Source: Mesostigma viride
Taxonomy: Eukaryota; Streptophyta; Mesostigmatophyceae; Mesostigmatales; Mesostigmataceae
Length of the DNA stretch: 47,500 bases
Assembly (NCBI GenBank): GCA_009746045.1
Contig: RPFO01000913.1
Location: forward strand, 1-47,500
Direction: 5' to 3'
Shown here piece by piece: positions 10,121-19,229 of this stretch; position 1 is the first letter of the stretch; the number at the start of each line of letters is the position of its first letter. Made by a program: the position numbers and the translations under genes. The notes under the pieces are model-generated. The model searched no databases and had not been told where the DNA came from. It worked only from the letters and a program-made list of their open reading frames with translations.

Positions 10121-10581
10121 CTACGGATCTTTAAGCCTGGGCTTTATTCGCCTACGGTTGGGACAGTGTTTATTCGTGTTTATATATTTTTGGAGAACTG
10201 TTTTTTCATATGTTACATAGATGACAAGTGGCTGGGAACATTGTTAGCCTCGGTAGTGACAAATTTTAGTATATTTCCGTGTCGAAATGGCGAGTATTTT
10301 ATTTAACTTGTACAATAATTTTTCGAATTACAAATTTATAATTTGGTTTGACCTAAAAATCATGTCGTCACTCAAATATGTAGTTGCTGTGTAGGACTTT
10401 CCGTCTGCAAATTGGTTCGTACTAATTTCGAATGTCACAACAATGTTACTGTACTAAGGCCTCTTTGGTAGATGTCTTAAAACACAAATTCGCTCCGGAA
10501 GTGCCAAAGTACCTTGCTTGTAACCGGACTAGTTACGAATTGTGATTGGAAGGTTGTCCCCTACAACCACAAGGAATAGAG

Positions 10582-10603
10582 GGGACGCTCCGCAGCGCCA
10601 CCC
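10582..10603 (+). repeat. Palindromic motif copy P8
   Basis: Exact repeat of the 22 bases at 10099-10120. The 461 bases between P7 and P8 are AT-rich without a gene and may be the 3' end of the DDE-like element. Confidence 0.8.
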
Positions 10604-10677
10604 ATACGACAGTCCGGACCGGGCTTTGCTGAAATAATTTTCTCACTCGCAACTTAGCCATCAAACTCACTTTTACG

Positions 10678-11150
10678 ATGGAGCGCGCCGATGTTTTTGG
10701 TTCGCAGCATACATATGTGCATGTCGATAAAAAGGAGCATGCGGCCAACATGTTTGTTGAAATCGACTCCCCCCCCACGACTTCCCACGCTCCCTGCGGG
10801 GACCGTTTGGAGGTTGGGGTTCAGGTGTCATTGCGTTCGGAAACGGGATGATCGACCTGATGCCCCCAGATTCAGATTTGGCGCCTGCCCCCCGTGTTCC
10901 GGGTAAGGCCAGGGTGGTGCAATGCCTCCAGAAGGAGGGCACGGAAATTTCGCCCAATGTCTCGGCTGTGCGCCTCCGGGCTGAGGCCCAGCATGAGTTC
11001 TTGAATGCGGCGGAAATAGGTGGGGCCGTATGGGCCCCCAAACAATTTTCCAACGAGCCTCCAAATTTCGTGGGGGACTTGTACAAGGGAGCGTACAAGT
11101 TTCGTGACATTGAGATCGATGGATGGGGGTCATTTCTCCAGGAAAAGTGA
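10678..11150 (+). CDS. Small unknown ORF pair, possible gene split at a C8 run
   Basis: An ATG at 10678 opens MERADVFGSQHTYVHVDKKE and is open for about 57 codons. A run of eight C near 10770 precedes a change of preferred frame: the frame reading FGGWGSGVIAFGNGMIDLMP and then LYKGAYKFRDIEIDGWGSF continues to a stop at 11148-11150. A one-base error in the C run would unite both parts into one ORF of about 157 codons. AATAAA follows at 11244. I recognise no family. It may be a host gene or the accessory ORF of the neighbouring element. Confidence 0.35.
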
Positions 11151-11448
11151 ATGCCGGTCCCATTTGGCAAATATAATCGATGATTAATTCCATGCAACAT
11201 TTTGCGTTGGTCAAATGTGTAAATTTGCATTATTAATCGATTCAATAAAATTATGGGGGTGGGTATACCCACCATTTGATGGTTGAAAGTACTACTAGCT
11301 TCGTCGATTAACTCTTCTCAACATGGTCCTCTAGTCGACTAGGAATGTACCAATCCATCAGGGTATCGAGAAACTTGTTATGCCGAAACACTCCGGTCGA
11401 AAATTTCGTGCCACCTGCAGGCAATCAAAAAGCGCACGCGGACCGACG

Positions 11449-11561
11449 GGAAAGAGTAGTTAGTCACGAAATTAAAAAAACGACAAAAAGTGTCACACGC
11501 GGCCCGGCGGGAAAGAGTAGTTTGTTACGAAGTTAAAAAAAACGACGAAAAGTGTCACACT
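11449..11561. repeat. Tandem dimer, about 52-base unit at 60-base spacing
   Basis: gggaaagagtagtt...gaaRttaaaaaaacgac...aaaagtgtcacac occurs at about 11449 and again at about 11509 with few differences. It directly precedes the LINE fragment. Confidence 0.75.
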
Positions 11562-12701
11562 TTTCGGAACATTCGAAGTGGGCCCGGCCGACACTCGTGG
11601 AAACCCCAGAGTCAGCCCAACTGTGGCTAGACAGCTTATCACTGGAAGCGCGGGCGGTGGGGCTTATGATCAGCAAGAAAACGGAGGTCATGGCCATCGG
11701 CTTCCCTGCTGGGATAGCCCCACCCACCCTCCTCTTGCTAGACGGCAGCCCCGTCCCCCCGGCGACTCGCTTCAAGCTCCTTGGCAGCTGGCTTCCCTCC
11801 ATGCACGGCCGACGACATCAACACCCGCATTGGCCAGGCCTGGGTGGCCCTCCGCCGCCTCGACAGGTTCTGGACCTGTCGCTACCTGAGTGAGCGCCGC
11901 AAGCGCATTCTGTTCAAGGCCCTTGTCCTCAGCATCCTCCTTTATGGCTGCGAGGCGTGGACCCTGGACCAGGCGCTGAGCCAGCAGCTTGACGGCACCG
12001 TCACTCGAATGCTCCGTCATATCCTCGGCGTCCGCTACCAAGAACGCCGCACCCGGGCCGAGCTCTACTGCGAGCCGTCCCTCTTGTCACCCATACCATC
12101 CGACACCGCCGCCTCCTCTTTGCCGGCCATCTTGCCCGCACAGACCAGGTGAATACCGATGTGGGCCCTGCCGGGGGGCTTAAGACGGGCCAACCAGGTA
12201 GACACCTCCTCCTATGGCAGGGTCCCCTTGTCCCATCGCAACCCACTGGAAAACTTGCGCGCGCCGGGCACCGGCGCGGCGCGACCCGGACCTATGTGAC
12301 ACAACTGCTTGACGATGCAGGGCTTCTGGGACTATCCGTACTCCGCGCCCGCATGATTGACAAGGAGAAATGGGCTGCCATCTGCGATAAGCACCTCCCC
12401 GAGGGGTATGCTCCTGTTTTCTCCCCACGGGCCCCGCGGCCCGTTGCTAGCCAGGGTAGAAGTCCGCAGGTGGAGGTTATTGGTCCTGAGGATAGCCGCT
12501 ACACTACCGCCTCGTCTGCCATTACAGTAGAGGACAGCTCGGATGAGGATTACATCCCCATCTATAGTGCTTAACGGTTGGGGGATGATGCAGACGATAT
12601 TTGTCTAAACTTTTGTGTAATTATTTTTCTAATGAGATTAGCATAGTACTCCGTGGCATGCCTTTGCGCATGACACGCAAGTACTTACTTACTTACTTAA
12701 A
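11552..12701 (+). pseudogene. 5'-truncated LINE ORF2 C-terminal half with 3' tail
   Basis: Three successive frames (about 11552-11800, 11790-12110, 12149-12574) read parts of one protein: LWLDSLSLEARAVGLMISKK, FKLLGSWLP, KRILFKALVLSILLYGCEAW, TVTRMLRHILGVRYQERR, then GQPGRHLLLWQGP and TYVTQLLDDAGLLGLSVLR. This is the region after the YADD box of non-LTR reverse transcriptases. At least two frameshifts make it dead. The 3' UTR ends in a stem (CGTGGCATG with CATGACACG, one mismatch, 12652-12677) followed by an (ACTT)n tail at 12682-12699. The 5' end is lost, as is usual for LINE insertions. Confidence 0.75.
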
Positions 12702-13955
12702 GGTTGATAATTAGGTTTCTACGAGTTTGTTGAGGTACTGGGGCAAAGGAAACGTAGTTTTTTCCAGTTTCTCACCCAACTTTCATGCGGAAACCCTGGA
12801 AACCGGCATACATATTATTACGTCAAGACTCGGGTCTGCTGCGGCACCATGCTTGGTATTTCCATGGTGTTTCGACTTCTTAACACATGTTTATTCATTC
12901 CGAACGCCCGGACTCTCGGCTAAACCGAGATTTGTGCAGACTTTTATTGGGTAGCTCCGGGCATGATGGTGCCTGCAAATAGCGTAAGGCGTGACCGTGG
13001 CTATTGCTACGGTACGCTGTATTTTCCTGGAAATGGCCTCTGCCACCGGCTCAATAGTGCTTGCAGGCGTAAGTATATCGTGTTTCTGCATAGTTTCTGC
13101 CAGTTTTCCACTTACTTTTACCGACGTCTGCCATGCAGCCTCTCTAAGACCACCATCCTACTCGACGTTGCTTGCATGTCAGCCATAGCAGGTTGCAGTT
13201 GTGCAGTATTTAGGTGCTGTATACGTCGTCAAGCCGTGAATATATCGTGAGGATTGGATGTTGATGGTTTATACTGCATTGATTGTGCAAGAAGATCAGC
13301 TAGGTGCCCACAATCATGGTGTATAATCATGTGTTGTTAGCATCTTGGGCCACCATTTGCTAGCATGCATTCCAGCGTCATCTTTGCCTGCATGTAAGCT
13401 CATGGATCACTCAACCTATCCAAGCCTTGCATTACACGTGCCTCTTTCTTTCAGTATTGCACGCTTTATGGAATGAAAACCTAGCACCTCCGTTCCCACG
13501 AGGCATGTGCTCAACACGTTGTGAGAGTGGATGATGCTTTGGCTATGGCTGCCTGATTCAGTCATATTAGGTCATCCAGTCATGATGTTTGATGCATGTA
13601 TGATGCTGTATAACTTATACAACACCTATTTTCAACGTTTTGACCCTCCAAGCTCACTATGGCCCCGTTTATGGGGCTCGTGTCGTTGCGTAATGTTGTG
13701 AAGGGCTCTCATGTTTCCCACTGCGTTGTACTGCGTTGTAATTGTGATGCTAATGAAAAATAGCTCCAGTGGCCCAATTGGCCTGAGTTTTGTTTCACAG
13801 AGCCTGCATATGTTGCCCATAGCTCGTGCAAGAAGCCAGATTTTTTTCATGAACCATTTGTGAATAAGCACATGACTTGTGACCTAGGGTCAAGGAATCG
13901 CGGTCATGGTCAGACCCCCCTGTATTCAAACCAGTGTATCTCTCTAATTTTTTTG
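12702..13955. other. No recognised gene
   Basis: About 1.25 kb of mixed sequence, slightly AT-rich. ORFs stay under 100 codons on both strands and none carries a motif I recognise. No tandem repeats or inverted ends are apparent. Confidence 0.5.
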
Positions 13956-15165
13956 TTGACTATATCAAGGCCTTTGACACGGTTCTCTGGGAGGCTCTTT
14001 GGGCCATCCTAGCTCTGGATCGGGTACCACCTGCGTTTATTGCTGCCATTCGCCGACTGTATGAGGGCTCACAGGCAGTAGTGCGGACTGCGGAGGGCAC
14101 CACTCCACCATTCCCCCTTCACCACGGGGTGTGGCAAGGTTGTGTCCTGTCCCCATACCTGTTCATTATTGTCGTGGATCACGTCATGCGCCGCCGGGCA
14201 CGTGCGCGCTTTACTGCTCTTAAGGGGTTCGAGCCAGGCTTGGACATCCTTAACGTGAAAGAGCACGGCGGGGTTAGACCTGGTTACCGCCTTGCCGACC
14301 TTCAGGATTTATGCGGATGATACCACCCTCATCGAGAGCCCCGAGCACATTCAGACCTGGCTGGACTGCCTGGGCCTGGAGGCGCGGGCGGTGGGGCTGG
14401 AGATTAGTGTCAAAACTGAGGCGATGGTGATAGGGGCATCCAGTCAACCACCGCTGCCGCGCCTGCTCGACGGGACGGAGGTCCCGTTCCGCGACCGCTT
14501 CAAGCTGTTGGGGAGCTGGCTTCCTGACACCGCCGACGATGTGGACACCCGCATCGGCCTTGCCTGGGCCAAGCTCCGTTCGCTTACACCTTACTGGCGC
14601 TCGAAGGGCCTGGACGGGCACCGCAAGCGCATGCTCTTCAAGGTCCTCGTCCTCACGGTGCTCACGTATGGCGCCGAGGCGTGGACCCTCCCACCCAAAC
14701 TGGCAGCTCGGCTCGACGGCACCGTTTACAGGATGCTCCGGCAGGTCCTTAACGTAGGTTTTTCCGAGCGTCCGTCATCAGAGTCTTTGTATCATGGCAT
14801 GCCTCGTGTTTCGGACGAGATTAGGCAGCGTAGGATAGCATTTGTAGGACACCTTGCCCGCACCAGCCAGGTCGACACCACCCTTGGTCTGGCCGGCCCC
14901 CAGCGGCTTGGACAGCCAGGGCGGCACATTCTGACCTGGCCTGGCCCCGCGGACATCCCCAAACGAGTAGGGAAACCTGTCACCAACTACGTTCAGATGT
15001 TGCTGGACGACCTAGTGGTCCCAGCCCAGTTTGAGCACCGCATCCACTCTCTATACCCTTGCATGAAGTAGCCTAGAATGTATTAAAAGCCATATGCCCC
15101 TTCTCAGGGCTATGTGCTACATCTACTCCCAACGGAGTGATTGAATTGAATTGAATTGAATTGTA
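13956..15165 (+). pseudogene. LINE reverse transcriptase fragment (family B) with tail
   Basis: Reads RT motif A (DYIKAFDTVLWEALW), motif B (HGVWQGCVLSPYLFII) and, after a frameshift near 14300, motif C as IYADDTTLIE. It continues through FKLLGSWLP, KRMLFKVLVLTVLTYGAEAW and IRQRRIAFVGHLARTSQVDT to a stop at 15069-15071. The endonuclease and RT fingers are missing, so this is a 5'-truncated copy. The 3' UTR ends in the stem-loop ACTCC-CAAC-GGAGT at 15125-15138, followed at once by an (ATTGA)n tail to about 15165. Apart from one frameshift it is the best-preserved LINE here. Confidence 0.85.
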
Positions 15166-16358
15166 ACATAACTCCGTTGGGAGTATATGTAGCACATAGC
15201 CATCCAGCTCCGGCAGACCAAGGCGGGACAGCCGGTGTACTGGAAGGGGGCGGCCATCTACGTCGGCCACAAGCCCTGGCAGGCGACCCCCCCCCCCCCG
15301 CCGGCCCGCGGCCCCAGCGACTCCAGACGCCCCAGCTTAGGGGAATATAGCAGTAGTAGTGTAGAATAGATAGACCGTGGCCATGTACATGTACGCCTCC
15401 TAGAGGCACTATCCCAGCTAAGCCACGCGCTTTACTTAATCATGTGCATGTGTGCCTATGATGAGCCACACTCCAGACGATGCCTAGCCTTATTTAGTAA
15501 TGTTGTGCCCATGCAGGGAGTCACTCCCTGCTGAGAATTAATTAATTAATTAATTAGGAACATAACTCCGTTGGGATTCTCCCGATTTCTGGCCTGCGCT
15601 GGTTGTCTCTTTGATAACTCCGTTGGGAGTATATGTAGCACATAGCCCTGAGAAGGGGCATATGAGCCTATAATACATTCTAAGCTACTTCCTGCAAGGG
15701 TGGGAATGTAAACAACACTTGCTCTAGGTGCACCAGGGCACCCGCACCCTCATGGTCTATCACGCTATGCCCGGGTAAGGGGGGAGCATGCCTGTGAGGG
15801 GGAAGATCATCATGGCTATACAAGAGCTATGGCATGGCTTCTCAGCAGAGAGTGACTCCCTGCATGGGCACAACATTACTAAATAAGGCTAGGCATCGTC
15901 TGGAGTGTGGCACATCATAGGCACACATGTACATGACTAAAAAGGCTAGGCCTCAGCTGGTATAGTGCCTGTAGTAGGCGGGCATGTACAAGGCCACTGT
16001 CTAACTATTCTACACTACTGTTGTATTCCCCTAGGCTGGGGCTGGAGTTGCTGGGGCCGCGGTGGTCGAGGGGGTCGCTTGCCAGGGCTTGTGGCCTGCT
16101 GAGAAGCCATGCCATAGCTCTTGTATAGCCATGATGATCTTCCCCCTCACAGGCATGCTCCCCCCTTACCCGGGCATAGCGTGATAGACCATGAGGGTGC
16201 ACGGGTGCCCTGGTGCACCTAGAGCAAGTGTTGTTTACATTCCCACCCTTGCAGGAAGTAGCTTAGAATGTATTATAGGCTCATATGCCCCTTCTCAGGG
16301 CTATGTGCTACATATACTCCCAACGGAGTTATGTTCCTAATTAATTAATTAATTAATA
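15166..16358. repeat. Complex inverted duplication with 235-base arms
   Basis: 15614-15848 and 16096-16332 are reverse complements with only a few differences, around a 247-base spacer (15849-16095). Each arm starts at the LINE-B type 3' end (CTCCGTTGGGAG and the atgtgctacatata neighbourhood). The spacer is itself an inverted, diverged copy of 15265-15536, so two units are nested head to head. AATT-type simple tails lie at 15536-15556 and 16338-16357. No protein is encoded; these look like non-autonomous derivatives of LINE 3' ends. Confidence 0.8.
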
Positions 16359-17370
16359 GCCCTTGAGAGGGGGGCATATGGCCTATCATACATCCTAAGC
16401 TACTTCCTGCAAGGGTGGGGATGTAAACAACACTTGCTCTAGGTGCACCAAGGCACCTGCACCCTCATGATCAATGTATCGCGCTATGCCCAGTTAACGG
16501 GGAGCGTGGCATGTGGGGGAAGATCATCATGGCTATACAGGAGCTATTAATTAATTAATTAATTAGACTCGTGCTCCCGTTGGGGAGTCACGGAGCATTA
16601 ACCCCGATGGATGGATGGATGGGTGCACACATTCCTACCGGTCTAATCTATCTACATTGGCTACATACTACATCTATCTAACAACATTCTAACTACAACA
16701 TCTATCTAGGCAGCCGCACGCTGCCCTAGGGGGAGCTATCTAGCGTGCAGTCCCGCGGGATTGCACACGCGGGCGCTTCCCCACTGGGGGGGCTCGGTGT
16801 CCTCTATGACCTGGGCCCACTTGGCCTTGTCCATCATCTTCTTCCAAATCACGGAGAGGCCTAGGCCCCCCATGTCCTCTACTAGCTGTTCCTTGAAGGT
16901 GCGGGCCTTGCGGCGTCTAACATCACTGGGCCCAGCCCACGTCAGGAGGTGCCGGCCAGGCTGGGCTGGTCGCAGTCCTGCGGGGGGGCCACGTGAGGTG
17001 TCTACCTGGTTGGTGCGAGCTAGGTGCCCTACTAGCTGCAGGCGGCGTTGCTTAATTGTGCTGGTGATATAGGGCATGCCCTGGTACAGGTCCTCATTGC
17101 GGACATGAGCAGCATATCCTACTCTGAAAATGGAACGCAGCATGCTGGTGACAGGAGCTATGGTATGGCGTCTCAGCAGAGAGTTACTCCCTGCATGGGC
17201 ACAACATAACTAAATAAAGCTAGGCATCATCTGGAGTGTGGCTCAGCATAGGCACACATGTACATGACTAAAAAGGCTAGGCCTCAGCTGGTATAGTGCC
17301 TGTAGTAGGCGGGCATGTACAAGGCCACTGTCTAACTATTCTACACTACTGCTGTATTCCCCAACGGAGT
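16359..17370. repeat. Third copy of the 15.6-16.1 kb unit, split by a LINE
   Basis: 16359-16547 matches the arm sequence (cttgagagggg, ctacttcctgcaagggtg, ggtgcacca) and 17151-17370 matches the spacer (gagttactccctgcatgggc, aggctaggcctcagctgg). The two halves are contiguous in the other copies. Here they are separated by the LINE insertion at 16548-17150. Confidence 0.8.
16548..17150 (-). mobile_element. 5'-truncated LINE (family A), 603 bases, with target duplication
   Basis: On the minus strand it reads MLRSIFRVGYAAHVRNEDLY ... LVGHLARTNQVDTSRGPPAG ... [20 protein letters not shown], the last part of a LINE ORF2 (16736-17143). The 3' UTR contains a short (CATC)n run and the stem-loop CTCCC-CAAC-GGGAG (16574-16587), and ends in an AATT-repeat tail at 16548-16565. 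The flanks ACAGGAGCTAT at 16537-16547 and 17151-17161 are identical, an 11-base target-site duplication. The short frame is open, so the insertion may be fairly young. Confidence 0.88.
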
Positions 17371-17384
17371 GATGTTGATAATTA

Positions 17385-17668
17385 ATTAATTAATTAATCC
17401 ACTCTCTCTCCCGTCTTTGGACTGTCATGCAGGACAAGACGCGGTGGAAGAAGATTGTCAAGGCGCACACGCCCGACCCTGTGGGCAAGCCACCTCCCCC
17501 CAAGCGGAGGAGGCGTTTTGATGAGTAGTGTAGGTAGGATTTTCTAGATAGAGTTAGGATAGTCCGATCACGCGGCTTCCTCCACCCCATCCATCATGAA
17601 ATATGTGCTACATGACCTCCCCACGGAGGCCATGTGTTATAATTTAATTTAATTTAATTTAATTTATC
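17385..17668 (+). pseudogene. LINE 3' end (family B'), final ORF2 codons and tail
   Basis: 17427-17528 reads MQDKTRWKKIVKAHTPDPVG and then KPPPPKRRRRFDE before TAG, a basic C-terminal end also seen at 43380-43490. The 3' UTR closes with CATG-A-CCTCC-CCAC-GGAGG-C-CATG (17611-17634), then an (AATTT)n tail to about 17668. Confidence 0.7.
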
Positions 17669-18130
17669 TCTCTAATGAATAAGCATTTTGTAGGTCTGAG
17701 TAGCTCAAAAAATCCTTTGATTTATGGGCTTTCAGGAAAGTATATACATGACCATGAAAAAAAAATTTCCTTAGGTGCTACACGCGTTCTAAAAAAAGCT
17801 TACAACGCGATATATCGCGTTCTAATTAAAAAAACACGGTTAAGTTGCGGTCGCCCCCCAAACTTCGGCGCCGCAACTTAACGCGGGAACGCAACCTTAA
17901 GAAACGCAACTTAACGCGGGAATGACTGTACTTATTCCTGTGATCTCCCACAGTGCATGTGAATCGCATACAGCTTTTATTCAAAAAATTCAAACTAAGC
18001 GAGTTACATGTTATATTTACAGATGCGGGTACATTTTACCCACCAGACATACCATCTCAAACACTCAAAATGTCAAATACTAGTATCAATTTTCAAGGGT
18101 ACAAGCTGCATGCATAGTGCCATAAATAAA
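17669..18130. other. Non-coding stretch with a 12-base-pair hairpin
   Basis: GTTAAGTTGCGG near 17839 pairs with CCGCAACTTAAC near 17871 around a 20-base loop containing a C-run. A second partial arm (gcaacttaacgcggga) follows near 17905. A palindrome GCGATATATCGC lies at 17807-17818. A related hairpin recurs near 39494. No gene is visible. Confidence 0.6.
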
Positions 18131-18163
18131 GATTTCTGGCCTGCACTGGTTGTCTCTTTGATA
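18131..18163 (+). repeat. Copy of a dispersed 30-45 base module
   Basis: gatttctggcctgcactggt and tgtctctttgata. The same module, with the core GGCCTGCGCTGGTTGTCTCT, occurs at 15574-15617, 22861-22905 (minus) and 47098-47146; a fragment is at 40222-40239. Confidence 0.85.
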
Positions 18164-19229
18164 CCTAGACGTCTTGGCATATGCCAGACTCTCCAGACTT
18201 TCTATTATCAAGGCAGGCCCAGCCAGGCACTCCGAGGCGGCTCCGGCTCGCTGGTCAAAGAAGGCACACATCAAGGTTAACCAGGGGCTTTGCATACGAC
18301 AATTTCCAATCCTACAAATGGACAGAGGCCATGAATGGAAGCCCCTGTCCCGGCCGGGCGCTAAAGCAAGCAGCCACCAGCCTAATCACACTTTTTTTTT
18401 CCTTTCAACGCTCAGATGTGCCTCGCTGGGCGAATCTCAGACCTCGTCTCTCCATCCACCATCACGTAACTACAAACGCCGGCGGTCAAGGGCGTGCACT
18501 CCACACAAGCGTGCGCACACAGGGGCAAACTGGGAAGATTGATTCCCGAATACGGGGAATGCAGGCAGAGGGATGCGCCAGGGGCCGCCCTTCTCAGCAC
18601 ACGTGAGCCATGCGCAACAAACGAAATGCGCTCGTGCTCAAACGAATGCAGAGGGAGACAGTTTGGGCTGAATGGAGCACACTTCTGTCTCTGAAAGGCG
18701 CCACCTGCGCAATGCACATCTCCTGCCGGTAATCGACATGTAATCATAAAAGGAAGGGGAAGAAACACAAAACAAACCACCCGAGGGTCACCACTGCTGC
18801 CCGAACCTGTTCTCCGTCCACGACTTTCACGGCACAGATCCTTGGACACTGTGGTGCCTTGAGAGAGCCCTTCCCACAGTCACCACGCAGCACGGCCAAA
18901 AGGACGCTCATGAATCTGGGATCAACGCCAAATCCATGATGAAACCGTGAACCCACTCCGCCGACCCTACGCCTGGGCGCCACCGAATGCCTCACCACGG
19001 GCTTCGCTGATTCCCCAAACAAGCAGCGGAGTTCAATTGGGTACCGCATCGCACACAGAAATCAGCCCGCCTAGACGTTTTAGGCAAGCTCCAACTGCTT
19101 GGCAGGTACCTGAGCCAGCTTTGCAAGCCAAAATAACTGAGCAGGCTTAGCCCGCATGGAAGTAACCAAGTTCCGCCCGCGTCGTGGTTCATCAGGCCTA
19201 GCCTGCCTCGCGGAGAAAGCTAACCAAGC
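18164..19229. other. Region 3' of the bZIP gene, no ORF supported
   Basis: Low-coding sequence of near-average GC. Part may be the 3' UTR of the minus-strand bZIP gene, but no AATAAA is seen close to its stop; the first clear minus-strand one is near 17977. ORFs here reach about 145 codons without recognisable motifs. Confidence 0.45.

Noticed and set aside
18174-19150. Several 60-145 codon ORFs on both strands downstream of the bZIP gene
   Set aside because: They overlap one another, have no motif, and the composition is like 3' non-coding sequence.
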